Assembly: GCA_036504595.1 (NCBI GenBank) | Contig: DASXUX010000031.1 | Location: 1-64,000 of the forward strand | Length of the DNA: 64,000 bases | Direction of reading: 5' to 3' | DNA from: DASXUX01 sp036504595 | GTDB taxonomy: Bacteria; Planctomycetota; SZUA-567; H5-PLA8 | Shown: one piece after another, positions 7,145 to 15,676 of the stretch | Numbering within the stretch: position 1 is the first letter of the stretch | Layout of the letters: the number at the start of each line of letters is the position of its first letter | Position numbers and translations under genes: made by a program | The notes under the pieces: generated by a model | What the model saw: the letters and a program-made list of their open reading frames with translations, nothing else | The model's database searches: none | Told to the model about the DNA's origin: nothing

Positions 7145-10100
7145 TCATTCTAGCGTAATGACGCGGTAGTCCCGCCCGCGCACCGGCACACTCAACACGT
7201 CCCCGTCCAACTTCGGCGCCATCTCTCCCGCTTGCCGCGTCTTTGCCGCCGACGGGTCCTCAAGCGACACGTCCCCCTTATTCAATTCTTCAAGAGCGTC
7301 GTGCTGCTTCTCGCCCGCGATCGTCTCGTTCGTCTTCTGGCCCGACTGCGCCAGCAGCTTGTCGCGCTCCTTCTTGGAGAACTCCCCCGGCAGGAAGTCC
7401 GCGCCCGCGGGCGGTTCAAACGTGGAGTCCAGCGACTTCGCCGCCGGCTGCGCGCGCAGCCCGAGCGCCTTCAGGTTCAGCTTGATCTTCAGCGTCTTGT
7501 CCACTTTGCCGCGATTGCTTGCGATGAGCAGCACTTTTCCGGGCTGCTTGTAGAACGAGACGAGCGCGTCCCCGCCGTTGCCCTCGCACTCCACAAACGC
7601 AGCGTTGTCCCAGTAAGGATGGAAGGTGGTGCCGGCCTCCGTGCCGGCCGGCAGGGCCACCCGCCCCACGCCCCACGTCAGCGCATCCTTCCAGAAGCCT
7701 TTGTACACCTGCGCGCCTTGGCCTTCGTAGACGGTCGCCGTCTCATAATGAGCGAACTGGCTTTGCGCCTGACGAGCCATCCGCCACTGCCAGCGCGGAA
7801 ACTGGCTGCGCGACTTGTCCTCGAATCCGCCTTCAGAAACGAACGGCATGTAGAATGACGAGACGCCCCAGAGGCGCCCGTTCTGCAGCACCTCGTATTG
7901 CGTTTTCGAAGTACTGTCGATCCAGTCCGGACTGCGCACGCTGACGATCGGCCGATTTTCTCCGTCCAGATATGAATCGCAGAAGACGACTCCGGGATAC
8001 TGGAAGGAATACGTGAGATGCGAAATCAGCAGGGGCTCTTTTCCATTCGCATGAAAAATTCCGCGCCAGCGTTTCATCAACTCCCGGAACTGGAAGTTCG
8101 TCACGCCCGGCTGCACCGTCCCGTCCGGCAGAAGCACCGCCTGCCCCGCCTCAACGTTGCGCGTGGGATGCTCATAGCATTCGTCGAGATAGATGGCGTC
8201 GAAAATGTCGCGCTTGATCCATTCGTTCATCTCCCAACACAGATAGTTCACGAACGACGGCGTCAGCGAACACGTGGAGGTGTCGCCGCTGCGCCACTCC
8301 CAGTTGTCGTACGCGCCCGCGCGGCAGCTCAGCCACGCCTTCGACAAATACATCGTGCGATACCCCTTCGGCTTGCTCGCCTTCATCATCGGCACGCAAC
8401 TTTCCGCGTATGACCAGCTCGGCCCGGCGTCGGATTTCAGCGGATCAGCCGCCGGAAAGATGCACATTTCTCCCGCCTTCGGGTTCTGCGGCCACGGGAA
8501 AAACGCGTCGTAAATGTCGCACGCCTTGCCGTCCTGTTCCGGCGGCACGCGATTGAAGAGCCTGTACTTCTCGGGCATCGGCCGAGCGGGGTGGGGGAGT
8601 ATCGCGAAAACAATCGGCTTTCCGGGCGTATAGTCCACCGCTTCGGCAACGAGATTCAGCACGAGTGAAACGACGTCCTTCGCGCGAACAACTTCGACTG
8701 CGCCGATCGTCTTCGACTGCGCCCAGCCCGCAGCATTGTCGCAGAACCACCAGAGCCCGCGATTGCAGTCGTTGATGTCCACATGCGTGTAAAATCCGTA
8801 AGCCTCGGTCTTCTCGCGACGCGGCTGCCAGAATTCCTCCCATGACAGCTTCGGACTCTTCTTCAGCTCCTGCTGATACTCCTGCCAGATTTTGTACGCC
8901 GCCGGGTCCGCGCGCGACGTAATCACCGCGCCGTCTTTCGTCCCGATCTCCCCCGTCGAAACGCCGCGCGCGCCGACCGGATAGTACAGGCAGCGCGTCG
9001 CGTGCTGCGCCTGGATCGGAATCACGCACGAGAGCTTCGCGAGTTTCCCCTTCGGCTTCAGGCTGAGCTCATAGCGGATCATCCCATCGTACTCAGCCGT
9101 ACAGCGCATCGCGATGTCGCAGTTCTGACCCGTGAAGTTACCCGACCAACTCATGGTGGTGCCGGCCTCCGTGCCGGCGAGGTCGTTCGTAGTGCGGGCC
9201 TCTTGCCCGCTGCTCCGGTCCCCCTCTCCTCCGCGAGGGAGAGGGGTTAGGGGTGAGGGGGAAGCGGGTGGGACGCTCGCACTGCGGTTGGAGCCCGGAT
9301 CGGACATCGTTCCTTGCAGTGGCTTGCCGTCCTCGAGAATCTGCATCGGCGCGGCGAGAATGTTTACACCGTCCGCAAAAATCTCCTTCGGCAGACCATC
9401 AGGCCCGAGCACGTACTTCGTCGTCCGCGTTTCCAGCGTGCCGTTTTGATACTTCATCGGCGTCCACGGCGGCGGGACTTTGTCGAGAATTCCAGCGCGG
9501 CACTGCCGCCACGGCTCTTCTTCATAGTTCCAGTCGCGCGTGCCGGTGATGACATTCTGGCCCGCTGCGTCTTTCGCCTCGAAGCGGAACTGGTACTTCC
9601 CATACGGCAGCGTCTTGCCTTCGCTCAGCAGCGCGCGGAAGGTGGGGCCGGCGTCCCTGCCGGCCGGCGGGTCGCTTGCGGTACGGGTCGGCGCGGAGGC
9701 CGGCACCACCCTGCACTCCGTCGGTCCGAAAACGTTCGCGCCCGCCGCATCGCAGAGCTTCACGGAGCACGACGCGGCGCTCTGGCCTTCGGGCAGCAGC
9801 GGCGTGAGCGCGAACTCCAATTTCTGCAGCGACCACTTGAAACTGAAACTTTCGTCGTAGAGCTTGATCGGTTCCAGCTTGCCCATCCAGCGCCGGCGAG
9901 CTTGCTCAACTTCGTCGGCTGCCAGTGATTTGTTGTAGCCCACGATCTCGTCGATCTCGATGCGCGGCGGCTGATTGCGCGCGCCAAGAACTTTTTCGCT
10001 CACGCCAAATTCAACATAAGCGGGTTCGAAATTCTGCAGATCGGCCGCTTTGGCGCGCCAGAGATTTCCGCCGGGATGACCGTCCACGTACAGCCGTGCC

Positions 10101-11683
10101 TGCGAGGCATCCCAGACCGCGACGAGATGCAGCCAGTGTCCTGGATCGACCGGCACGCGACGCTGCTCCAGGTTGTACGCGCGCGGCAGCAGCACGCTTA
10201 GGAACGGCTTGATCGTTCCGTCGCGCTTGTCCTTGCCGCACAGGCGCGCCACCGTGAGTTCTCTCTGCAGCGGCGGCGTGTGGTGCCAATACCCGGTCAT
10301 GTCGTCCCAGTTGCACGGCCGCAGCCAGAATTCCAGCGCGCCTTCGCTCGTGCGCAGACCCGCGATCGGCACGCGCGCAAAGCCGGTCTCCGGATCCATG
10401 ACCCACGCCTTGCCGCGAATGCCATCGACGCAAAGGGCCTGGACCGCCGGCGTCTCGCCGGCGCTCCGGTTCCCCTCTCCCCCGCGAGGGAGAGGGGTTA
10501 GGGGTGAGGGGGCCGGCGGGGCGCCGACGGTATTCCCACTCGTGCCAACGTCGATCTGTCCGGCGCCGATGTCGAGCTTGACGCCGCTGTCGAGCGACGC
10601 GTGCAGAACCGTGCTGTCGTTGCGGAAGAACGGCCGGTTGAATTGCGGCGCGTGGAGCGGCCTGTCCAGGCTGCTCGGCGGCAGGCTCGACAGCCTGCCC
10701 CACGGGCTCGCCGGGCGTTCGTAGTAGCCGCGTTCCGTCGAAGAGACGCGGATTTCGTCAATCAGCCCAACAAAGCCTTCCCCGCCAGCCGCCGCGTCGC
10801 CGATCGTGATTGCGGTCTCGCCGTTGCCCAGAAAGCTGTACGTGTTGAACCGTTCGCTGAGATGCCACGCGACATCGCTGCCGTTGAGCTTCAGCCGCGC
10901 GTCCCACGGTTCGCCGCCGCCGGGCATCGGGTGAGACTTCGCGTACACGACGACGTGGAACCATTCGCCCGCTCTGATCGGTTCCGGCGCAACGATCTCT
11001 ACTTTCTGATCCATCAGCAACTGAATCGCCTCGGGCGTAAGCTGTTTCTCGCTCGGAACGCCATGCGGCTTTTTCAGGCGCAGCTCAAGCTTTCCATCCG
11101 GGCGAAGCAAAAGGCGCGATTCGTCGCCAGCCACCGAAAAAAGGCACGCCTCTTTCGCCGGGAGACTTTCGACTCTGAACCAGCCTTCGATGCTTGAGAC
11201 CGGGCCGGTTCTGCATGAGACACCGCCGCTGCCATCGCAAGAAAGCGCGCTGCCGAAGCGGCCACTGGCGGCGAGCTTCATCCCCGCGCCCAACTTCACT
11301 GGCCGCCGAGCGTCGCTGTAATCGAGCGCCACGCCGGCGGGCGCGGAACTCTCGTCCATGGGCGGCAGAGTCTTCAGGCTGAGCGCTTCGCCGGGAAGTT
11401 CGGCGCCGCCGGCAGAGCGTTTTCCCGAGCTTGGCTCGTCGAGCGCATCGGTCAGCGACTTTTCATCGGCCTGCGTCTTCTTGATCGACGACGAAAGCAC
11501 GCGATGCGCTGTGGGACTCGGCGCACCGAAGTGCAGCAGCAGCCGCGTGTCCTTGTCGCTCTCGTATTCCTCCCACCACGTTTCCCCATAGCGATAGCGC
11601 GGCGGCTGAGCCGCCGCATGCACGGTGGTGGCCAGCACAGCGATGGCTGCCGCCAGCCCCAAAGCTCCGAATAAATGACGCAT
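7145..11683 (-). CDS. Very large secreted LamG-domain protein with glycosidase-like barrel
   Basis: About 1,512 residues from ATG 11683 (preceded by GAGGGG 7 bases upstream; an ATG at 11734 is also in frame). The signal peptide is MRHLFGALGLAAAIAVLATT. Two concanavalin/LamG-like regions lie near residues 150-330 and 400-610 (GEWFHVVVYAKS, EGALEFWLRP, VAVWDASQARLYVDG). The C-terminal half contains barrel-like segments with acidic residues (DIFDAIYLDECYEHP, FCDSYLDGEN) typical of large planctomycete glycoside-hydrolase-like proteins; I cannot assign a substrate. At least five repeat copies are embedded in frame (9155, 9214, 9641, 9690, 10464 and 7625), adding linkers such as PLTPLPRGGEG. It starts the minus-strand operon opposite the LacI gene. 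Confidence 0.75.
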   Translation of the reverse strand: MRHLFGALGLAAAIAVLATTVHAAAQPPRYRYGETWWEEYESDKDTRLLLHFGAPSPTAHRVLSSSIKKTQADEKSLTDALDEPSSGKRSAGGAELPGEALSLKTLPPMDESSAPAGVALDYSDARRPVKLGAGMKLAASGRFGSALSCDGSGGVSCRTGPVSSIEGWFRVESLPAKEACLFSVAGDESRLLLRPDGKLELRLKKPHGVPSEKQLTPEAIQLLMDQKVEIVAPEPIRAGEWFHVVVYAKSHPMPGGGEPWDARLKLNGSDVAWHLSERFNTYSFLGNGETAITIGDAAAGGEGFVGLIDEIRVSSTERGYYERPASPWGRLSSLPPSSLDRPLHAPQFNRPFFRNDSTVLHASLDSGVKLDIGAGQIDVGTSGNTVGAPPAPSPLTPLPRGGEGNRSAGETPAVQALCVDGIRGKAWVMDPETGFARVPIAGLRTSEGALEFWLRPCNWDDMTGYWHHTPPLQRELTVARLCGKDKRDGTIKPFLSVLLPRAYNLEQRRVPVDPGHWLHLVAVWDASQARLYVDGHPGGNLWRAKAADLQNFEPAYVEFGVSEKVLGARNQPPRIEIDEIVGYNKSLAADEVEQARRRWMGKLEPIKLYDESFSFKWSLQKLEFALTPLLPEGQSAASCSVKLCDAAGANVFGPTECRVVPASAPTRTASDPPAGRDAGPTFRALLSEGKTLPYGKYQFRFEAKDAAGQNVITGTRDWNYEEEPWRQCRAGILDKVPPPWTPMKYQNGTLETRTTKYVLGPDGLPKEIFADGVNILAAPMQILEDGKPLQGTMSDPGSNRSASVPPASPSPLTPLPRGGEGDRSSGQEARTTNDLAGTEAGTTMSWSGNFTGQNCDIAMRCTAEYDGMIRYELSLKPKGKLAKLSCVIPIQAQHATRCLYYPVGARGVSTGEIGTKDGAVITSRADPAAYKIWQEYQQELKKSPKLSWEEFWQPRREKTEAYGFYTHVDINDCNRGLWWFCDNAAGWAQSKTIGAVEVVRAKDVVSLVLNLVAEAVDYTPGKPIVFAILPHPARPMPEKYRLFNRVPPEQDGKACDIYDAFFPWPQNPKAGEMCIFPAADPLKSDAGPSWSYAESCVPMMKASKPKGYRTMYLSKAWLSCRAGAYDNWEWRSGDTSTCSLTPSFVNYLCWEMNEWIKRDIFDAIYLDECYEHPTRNVEAGQAVLLPDGTVQPGVTNFQFRELMKRWRGIFHANGKEPLLISHLTYSFQYPGVVFCDSYLDGENRPIVSVRSPDWIDSTSKTQYEVLQNGRLWGVSSFYMPFVSEGGFEDKSRSQFPRWQWRMARQAQSQFAHYETATVYEGQGAQVYKGFWKDALTWGVGRVALPAGTEAGTTFHPYWDNAAFVECEGNGGDALVSFYKQPGKVLLIASNRGKVDKTLKIKLNLKALGLRAQPAAKSLDSTFEPPAGADFLPGEFSKKERDKLLAQSGQKTNETIAGEKQHDALEELNKGDVSLEDPSAAKTRQAGEMAPKLDGDVLSVPVRGRDYRVITLE
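7625..7649 (+). repeat. GC palindromic element (GTEAG family), copy 3
   Basis: Unit ggtggtgccggcctccgtgc; encodes AGTEAGTT in the LamG protein. Confidence 0.8.
9155..9178 (+). repeat. GC palindromic element (GTEAG family), copy 4
   Basis: Unit ggtggtgccggcctccgtgc; encodes AGTEAGTT in the LamG protein, 36 bp before a copy of the hairpin element. Confidence 0.8.
9214..9261 (+). repeat. CCCTCTC-type hairpin element, copy 1
   Basis: Canonical unit beginning ctccggtccccctctcc and ending ggttaggggtgaggggg, with the self-complementary core gaggga/tccctc-like arms. It is read in the minus-strand gene as PSPLTPLPRGGEGDR, in frame. It is preceded by gttcgtagtgcgggcc, a flank shared with the copies near 23330 and 41018. 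Confidence 0.9.
9641..9666 (+). repeat. GC palindromic element (GTEAG family), copy 5
   Basis: Slightly diverged unit ggtggggccggcgtccctgc inside the LamG protein gene. Confidence 0.65.
9690..9710 (-). repeat. GC palindromic element (GTEAG family), copy 6, inverted
   Basis: gcgcggaggccggcaccacc is the reverse complement of the usual unit and lies 24 bp from copy 5, so the pair forms an inverted repeat within the gene. Confidence 0.65.
10464..10512 (+). repeat. CCCTCTC-type hairpin element, copy 2
   Basis: Second canonical copy in the LamG gene, read as PSPLTPLPRGGEGNR in the minus frame and preceded by gccggcgtctcgccggcg, a short palindrome also seen before the copy at 21931. Confidence 0.9.
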
Positions 11684-11829
11684 GCGCACGCCCCTCGCGA
11701 GAAAAAGCCTAGCGCAGAGTCCTCTTATATTCAAAAACCCGGCTTCCGTTCGTCCTTTTTAATGAGACGGCAGTCGCTTGCGAACCAGAAACCTGAAACA
11801 AGAAACCAGAAACTTTCCGTTCCCGGTGT

Positions 11830-11843
11830 ATTTAACGTTAAAT
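11830..11843. promoter_or_regulatory. Candidate LacI-family operator
   Basis: atttaacgttaaat is a perfect 14-bp palindrome with the central CG typical of LacI-family operators. It lies 16 bp before the GTG start of the LacI-type gene and in the 176-bp divergent gap to the LamG protein gene, so it could control one or both directions. Confidence 0.6.
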
Positions 11844-11859
11844 CCCCGAGGACCGACCC

Positions 11860-12933
11860 GTGCCCAAAACAGCAGGTGCGACACTCAAAGACATCGCCGA
11901 GCGCGCCGGTTGCTCGATCACGGTTGTCTCGAAGACGCTCAACAATGCGAAGGGCAGCGCCGGCGCGAGCCAGAAAGTACAGGAACGCATCCTGCGCATC
12001 GCCGGGCAGCTTGGCTACAGAGCCAACTATCACGCGCGCGCGCTTCAAACCGGCAAGACGGGCACGCTGGGGCTGGTGTCGAGCTTGCAGCCGGGGCGGC
12101 ATCACCACAATTATTACTGGAACCAGTTGATTCAAGGGATCGATTACCGCACGCGCGCCGCCGGCCACGATCTGCTCATCATCGGGCCGACCGGGGCGAT
12201 GAATGAAGTGCAGCGCGGCATCGAATGCCTCCACCAGAAACGCATCGACGCGCTCATCGTCCCCACCGCGATGTACGCGTACGAGCTTCCGCGCTTGGAA
12301 GCCGTCGATGGCCCGCTCGTTTTCGTGGCCGATCCATTGCCGCGCACCCACGCCGGCGTCACGATGGATCTGCGCCCCGGCGTCCAGCAGGCCTGCAAAC
12401 ATCTAGCGGATCTCGGCCACCGCAAAGTTCTCTGGTGCCCGCTGCATTCCCGCGGCACGATCACCGACGACGAGCGGCACACGGAAATGAAGAATGCCGC
12501 GAAGGACGCCAGCCTGTCGCTGCGCCTGTTCCCGCTGGACTTTGACGCCATCGCCGACAAAGCGTCCATCGAACCTTTCGTGGAAGACTGCCGGAAACAA
12601 TTTGCGCAGTATTTCCGTTCGCACTCGCCGTGTCCCGCCGTGGTGTGTTATTCGGAGCGCGTTGCCATGGGCCTGTACGCGGCTCTGGCCGGCATGGGCC
12701 TGCGCGTGCCGCAAGACGTTTCGGTCGTCAGCTTCGACGACATCTACGCCCACGCCACGATGCCTTCCATGACCGTCGTCAGCATGTCGCTCGACAAAAT
12801 CGGCGAAAAGGCCGCCGAACTCGCGATGGAAATGGTCAGCAGTGGCCGCCCGCTGAAATCCTACGCCGGCCGCATCGAACGCGTGCCGACAAGCCTCGTC
12901 ATTCGGCAGAGCACCGGCGCATTCAAAAGCTGA
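11860..12933 (+). CDS. LacI-family transcriptional regulator
   Basis: A 357-residue regulator. The N-terminus ATLKDIAERAGCSITVVSKTL is the LacI helix-turn-helix, followed by the hinge-like YHARALQTGKTGTLGLV and a periplasmic-binding-protein-like sensor domain (VVSFDDIYAHATMPSMTVV near the end). The start is GTG at 11860, with GAGGA at 11848-11852 as ribosome site. Such proteins bind a sugar and release an operator; the ligand here is unknown but the divergent genes point to a fucose- or acetyl-bearing glycan. The palindrome at 11830-11843 in its own leader suggests autoregulation. Confidence 0.9.
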   Translation: MPKTAGATLKDIAERAGCSITVVSKTLNNAKGSAGASQKVQERILRIAGQLGYRANYHARALQTGKTGTLGLVSSLQPGRHHHNYYWNQLIQGIDYRTRAAGHDLLIIGPTGAMNEVQRGIECLHQKRIDALIVPTAMYAYELPRLEAVDGPLVFVADPLPRTHAGVTMDLRPGVQQACKHLADLGHRKVLWCPLHSRGTITDDERHTEMKNAAKDASLSLRLFPLDFDAIADKASIEPFVEDCRKQFAQYFRSHSPCPAVVCYSERVAMGLYAALAGMGLRVPQDVSVVSFDDIYAHATMPSMTVVSMSLDKIGEKAAELAMEMVSSGRPLKSYAGRIERVPTSLVIRQSTGAFKS

Positions 12934-12965
12934 GCGGCCCCCGTAGTCGCGGTGTAGGCTCTCAT

Positions 12966-13931
12966 ATGTCCGATGTCCTGACGCGAGCCAATCTCGAATC
13001 TCAACTCCGCGATCGCGCCGGTATCCGCGCCGGCGACGTGCTGATCGTCCATTCCTCAATGAAGAGTCTCGGCCCCATCGAGGGCGGCCCCGAGACTGTC
13101 GTCGCGGCTCTGCAAAACGTCGTCACCGAATCCGGCACGCTGCTGATGCCCGCGTTCTCCGCGCCGCAGCCCGACGGCGTTTTCCGCCTGCTCGAAACCC
13201 CCAGCCGCACCGGCCTGATCACTGAAACGTTTCGCCGCTCCTCCGGCGTGCTGCGCTCGCACCACCCAACGCACTCCGTCGCCGCGTGGGGCCGCCAAGC
13301 CGTCGAGTTCATCTCCGGCCACGACCTGACGAGCGGCCTCGGCGTCAACAGTCCCTTTCATAAAGCCGTGCTCGCGCAGCACGGAACGAAAGACGTGGAG
13401 ACGCGGGGATCTGGAGACGCGGTGAACGCAAGCGGGCTGGGCGAGGCGACGCTCCGGTCCCCCTCTCCCCCGCGAGGGAGAGGGGTTAGGGGTGAGGGGG
13501 CCACCAATGCGCAATCCGCAACCCGCAATCCGCAATGCCGTATCCTCATGGTGGGTTGCGATCTCACGAGCTGCAGCCTCGTCCACGTCGCTGAAGCCAT
13601 CGTCCGCGTGCCCTACCTCGGCCGCGTGATCTTCACCGGCTACGACCGCACGCTCACGCTGGTGGACGCACAGGGCAACGTTCGAGAAGTTCCGCCTAAA
13701 GACGTTCCCGGCGATTCCGCCGGCTTCACGGTCGTCCAGCAGGAACTGGAGCGCCGCGGCCAGTTGCAGCACGTGGAACTCGGCGCCGCCGCCTGCCTCC
13801 TCGCCAATGCGGCCGATTGCCTTGCCGCCGCGGTCGATCTGTTGCGGTCCGACGCCGCCGCGCTGCTGTGCCACAATCCGCAGTGCAGTGTTTGCTCGCA
13901 GTCGCGGCAGCTAGTAAGAAGTGTGCCGTGA
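12966..13931 (+). CDS. AAC(3)-family N-acetyltransferase-like protein
   Basis: A 321-residue protein resembling the aminoglycoside 3-N-acetyltransferase/YokD fold: GDVLIVHSSMKSLG, ESGTLLMPAFS, HPTHSVAAWG and LGVNSPFHKAV are family motifs, including the conserved His of HPTHSV. In many environmental bacteria this family acts on amino sugars or unknown amines, so resistance should not be assumed. Residues about 145-190 (from RGSGDAVNAS to SATRNPQ) are repeat-encoded: a copy of the hairpin element at 13451 followed by a caatccgcaa tract, inserted in frame between conserved blocks. The start at 12966 follows a weak ribosome site. It is 32 bp downstream of the LacI gene and may be cotranscribed with it. 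Confidence 0.8.
   Translation: MSDVLTRANLESQLRDRAGIRAGDVLIVHSSMKSLGPIEGGPETVVAALQNVVTESGTLLMPAFSAPQPDGVFRLLETPSRTGLITETFRRSSGVLRSHHPTHSVAAWGRQAVEFISGHDLTSGLGVNSPFHKAVLAQHGTKDVETRGSGDAVNASGLGEATLRSPSPPRGRGVRGEGATNAQSATRNPQCRILMVGCDLTSCSLVHVAEAIVRVPYLGRVIFTGYDRTLTLVDAQGNVREVPPKDVPGDSAGFTVVQQELERRGQLQHVELGAAACLLANAADCLAAAVDLLRSDAAALLCHNPQCSVCSQSRQLVRSVP
13451..13500 (+). repeat. CCCTCTC-type hairpin element, copy 3
   Basis: Canonical copy within a plus-strand gene, here read in a different frame as LRSPSPPRGRGVRGEG. This shows the element is open in both orientations relative to the gene. Confidence 0.9.
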
Positions 13932-13960
13932 TTTTCAACTGAAGCGGAGCGTTGCCACAC

Positions 13961-15016
13961 ATGCGACATTTGCCTTTCGTCTCACTGCTTCTCGTTCTGT
14001 CCCCGGCTTTTTGCGATGAGCTCAAGCCCGCCGGAGACAACTTCCTGTTGACCAAGCTCGAAGCCCTCGATCCCGCCGACTGCCGCACCAAAGCCCTCGC
14101 CGCTGAACAAGCCCAGGACTGGCCCGCCGCGCTGACGCTTTGGGAGCGCGTCATCGACCGCTGCATCGCCACCGAAGACCAGCGCGTCGAAGCGCGCGCA
14201 CACATCAAAGATCTGCGTCCCAAGGTCACGCGCAACACCGACCCGCAGAAGGCGCACCCGTGGAAGGTTCTCGTCCTGATTTTCCGCCAGCTCGACTTCT
14301 CCTGGACCGACGATAAAGACAAAGCCTTCGAAGCGCACAAAACCGTCAGCGAAGCCGACGAAAAGAAGATCCGCACCAGCCTCGATTGCTTCGCGAAACA
14401 CGTCCTCAATTTCTCAAGCGGCATGCTGCGCCTGGACCTGGACATCAAAGTCATCGACGAGCCGCTGACCAAACTCGCCGCCATCGGCAAAAACAACAAG
14501 CCGCCCTTCTCGCCCGCGCCGCACATCGTTAAATCGCTCATTGAGCCCCTTCTCAAAGACAAGCCCGTCGATACGGTCATGTGTTATGTGAAGTACAACG
14601 GCGACAAGGGCGCCAACGTCCCCGCGCCGTTCGTGGCCGCCACCTTTGGCTGCATCCGTGAGTTCGCCGGCGCCGGCTACATCATGGTTCCCTGGCACAC
14701 GAACTACCCATTCCCCGGCGAAACCGACGGCGAGATGGAAACGCACGAGTGGCTTCATCAGATCGACTGGATGTTCTGCAACGTGCTGCACTATCCCAAG
14801 GAACTCCCCTGCAATCCCGATAAGGGCCGAATGGAAGGCGACAATAGCCTTGGCAAAGATATGGAATACGCGCGCAAAAAATCCGAAACCACCTGGATCC
14901 GCTTCTACCAACACATCATGGAAGACCACATCACCCGCCAGATGTGGACCGAAGCGACCGCACATGTCGTTCCTGGACAGCCCTTACCCGGCGAACTCAT
15001 CAAGCCGAAAAAGTAA
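13961..15016 (+). CDS. Secreted protein with HEWLH motif, putative metallopeptidase
   Basis: 351 residues from ATG 13961. The first 18 residues (MRHLPFVSLLLVLSPAFC) form a signal peptide. METHEWLHQIDWMF contains HEWLH at residues 262-266, matching the HExxH zinc-binding signature; a third ligand is not certain, though the downstream EATAHVVPG stretch is a candidate. The preceding segment FAGAGYIMVPWHTNYP is hydrophobic. I do not recognise a named family. It could be a zincin acting on extracellular protein, or the motif could be coincidental. The gene begins 29 bp after the acetyltransferase gene and is followed by the convergent HicBA pair. Confidence 0.65.
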   Translation: MRHLPFVSLLLVLSPAFCDELKPAGDNFLLTKLEALDPADCRTKALAAEQAQDWPAALTLWERVIDRCIATEDQRVEARAHIKDLRPKVTRNTDPQKAHPWKVLVLIFRQLDFSWTDDKDKAFEAHKTVSEADEKKIRTSLDCFAKHVLNFSSGMLRLDLDIKVIDEPLTKLAAIGKNNKPPFSPAPHIVKSLIEPLLKDKPVDTVMCYVKYNGDKGANVPAPFVAATFGCIREFAGAGYIMVPWHTNYPFPGETDGEMETHEWLHQIDWMFCNVLHYPKELPCNPDKGRMEGDNSLGKDMEYARKKSETTWIRFYQHIMEDHITRQMWTEATAHVVPGQPLPGELIKPKK

Positions 15017-15024
15017 TTGCCGTG

Positions 15025-15264
15025 CTACAAGCTCGATAGAATGTCTTCCTTGTCCACGCCCTTTGCCTTCGCGACAGAGCGTAGAATGGCGTTCAGCGTG
15101 CCGATACGCAGAGGGTGATGATCCGGCACAGAGATGCGGTGGTGAACTGGCGTGTCCGTCTCCAGGACGATATGACTGCCTACTTGGTGAACGCGGCGAT
15201 AACCGTATTGCGAGCACAACATGCCCGCGAGCTTTGCGCCGTCCAGGTCGCGCGGCAGTTTCAT
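15025..15264 (-). CDS. hicA: HicA-family mRNA interferase toxin
   Basis: A 79-residue protein with the HicA double-stranded-RNA-binding-like fold: an N-terminal DGAKLAGMLCSQYGY helix, then VGSHIVLET containing the catalytic-type His, then VPDHHPLRIGTLNAILR. HicA toxins cleave mRNA under stress and are neutralised by HicB. The start codon overlaps the last bases of the HicB gene by 4 bp, the usual coupling for the antitoxin-first gene order seen here. Confidence 0.88.
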   Translation of the reverse strand: MKLPRDLDGAKLAGMLCSQYGYRRVHQVGSHIVLETDTPVHHRISVPDHHPLRIGTLNAILRSVAKAKGVDKEDILSSL

Positions 15265-15476
15265 TGCGGGGCCATTACCTCGTCGCGAACCAGGTGCAGA
15301 CGAATCCGCGCAGGCTTTGGGCTGTCAAAAAAATAAGCGGCAACCGCCTCCCGCACATTCGCGCGCAGTTGCTCCCAGGTGTCGCCCTGCGTATAGATGT
15401 CATGCGACAGGCACTCGGCTACAAAGCCGCCGTCCTCTTCTTGTGTGATGCTGAATACGACTTCCATGAATCTCAT
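15261..15476 (-). CDS. hicB: HicB-family antitoxin (short form)
   Basis: About 71 residues if translation starts at ATG 15476 (MRFMEVVFSITQEEDGGFVA); a second ATG at 15467 is also possible. TQGDTWEQLRANVREAV is the characteristic HicB helix. The protein ends without the extra C-terminal DNA-binding domain found in longer HicB proteins, so self-repression of the operon may be weak or may need HicA. The dispersed inverted repeat at 15571-15644 lies in its upstream region. Confidence 0.85.
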   Translation of the reverse strand: MRFMEVVFSITQEEDGGFVAECLSHDIYTQGDTWEQLRANVREAVAAYFFDSPKPARIRLHLVRDEVMAPQ

Positions 15477-15570
15477 TATCCTATGTGTCTGGACCGTGGC
15501 AAGAACCTTGTGATCCAAATGATCATGCAGCCGGAAAAGTGAGCTCCGCAATTCAAAACTCAAAACGAAT

Positions 15571-15644
15571 AACCGCAAAGACGCAAAGGCGCGAAGATGA
15601 AAGACATAAAAAGCAGTTCTTTGCGTCTTCGCGTCTTTGCGGTT
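15571..15644. repeat. Imperfect inverted repeat, aaccgcaaagacgc arms
   Basis: Left arm 15571-15597 (aaccgcaaagacgcaaaggc...) and right arm 15618-15644 (tctttgcgtcttcgcgtctt...) pair over about 27 bp with a 20-bp loop. It lies between the convergently placed 3' end of the HzsA/SUMF1 gene and the 5' end of hicB. Each arm is itself made of degenerate 9-bp units. Confidence 0.75.
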
Positions 15645-15676
15645 TAACAGTCACCACCCTCAACTTTGAATTCCGT

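Noticed and set aside
12630..12965. N-terminal extension of the acetyltransferase into the LacI gene
   Set aside because: It is in frame by chance; the family begins at the ATG at 12966, after the LacI stop.
12966..13931. Antibiotic-resistance gene
   Set aside because: The AAC(3)-like fold is widespread in environmental bacteria with unknown substrates; the repeat insert and context give no support for drug resistance.
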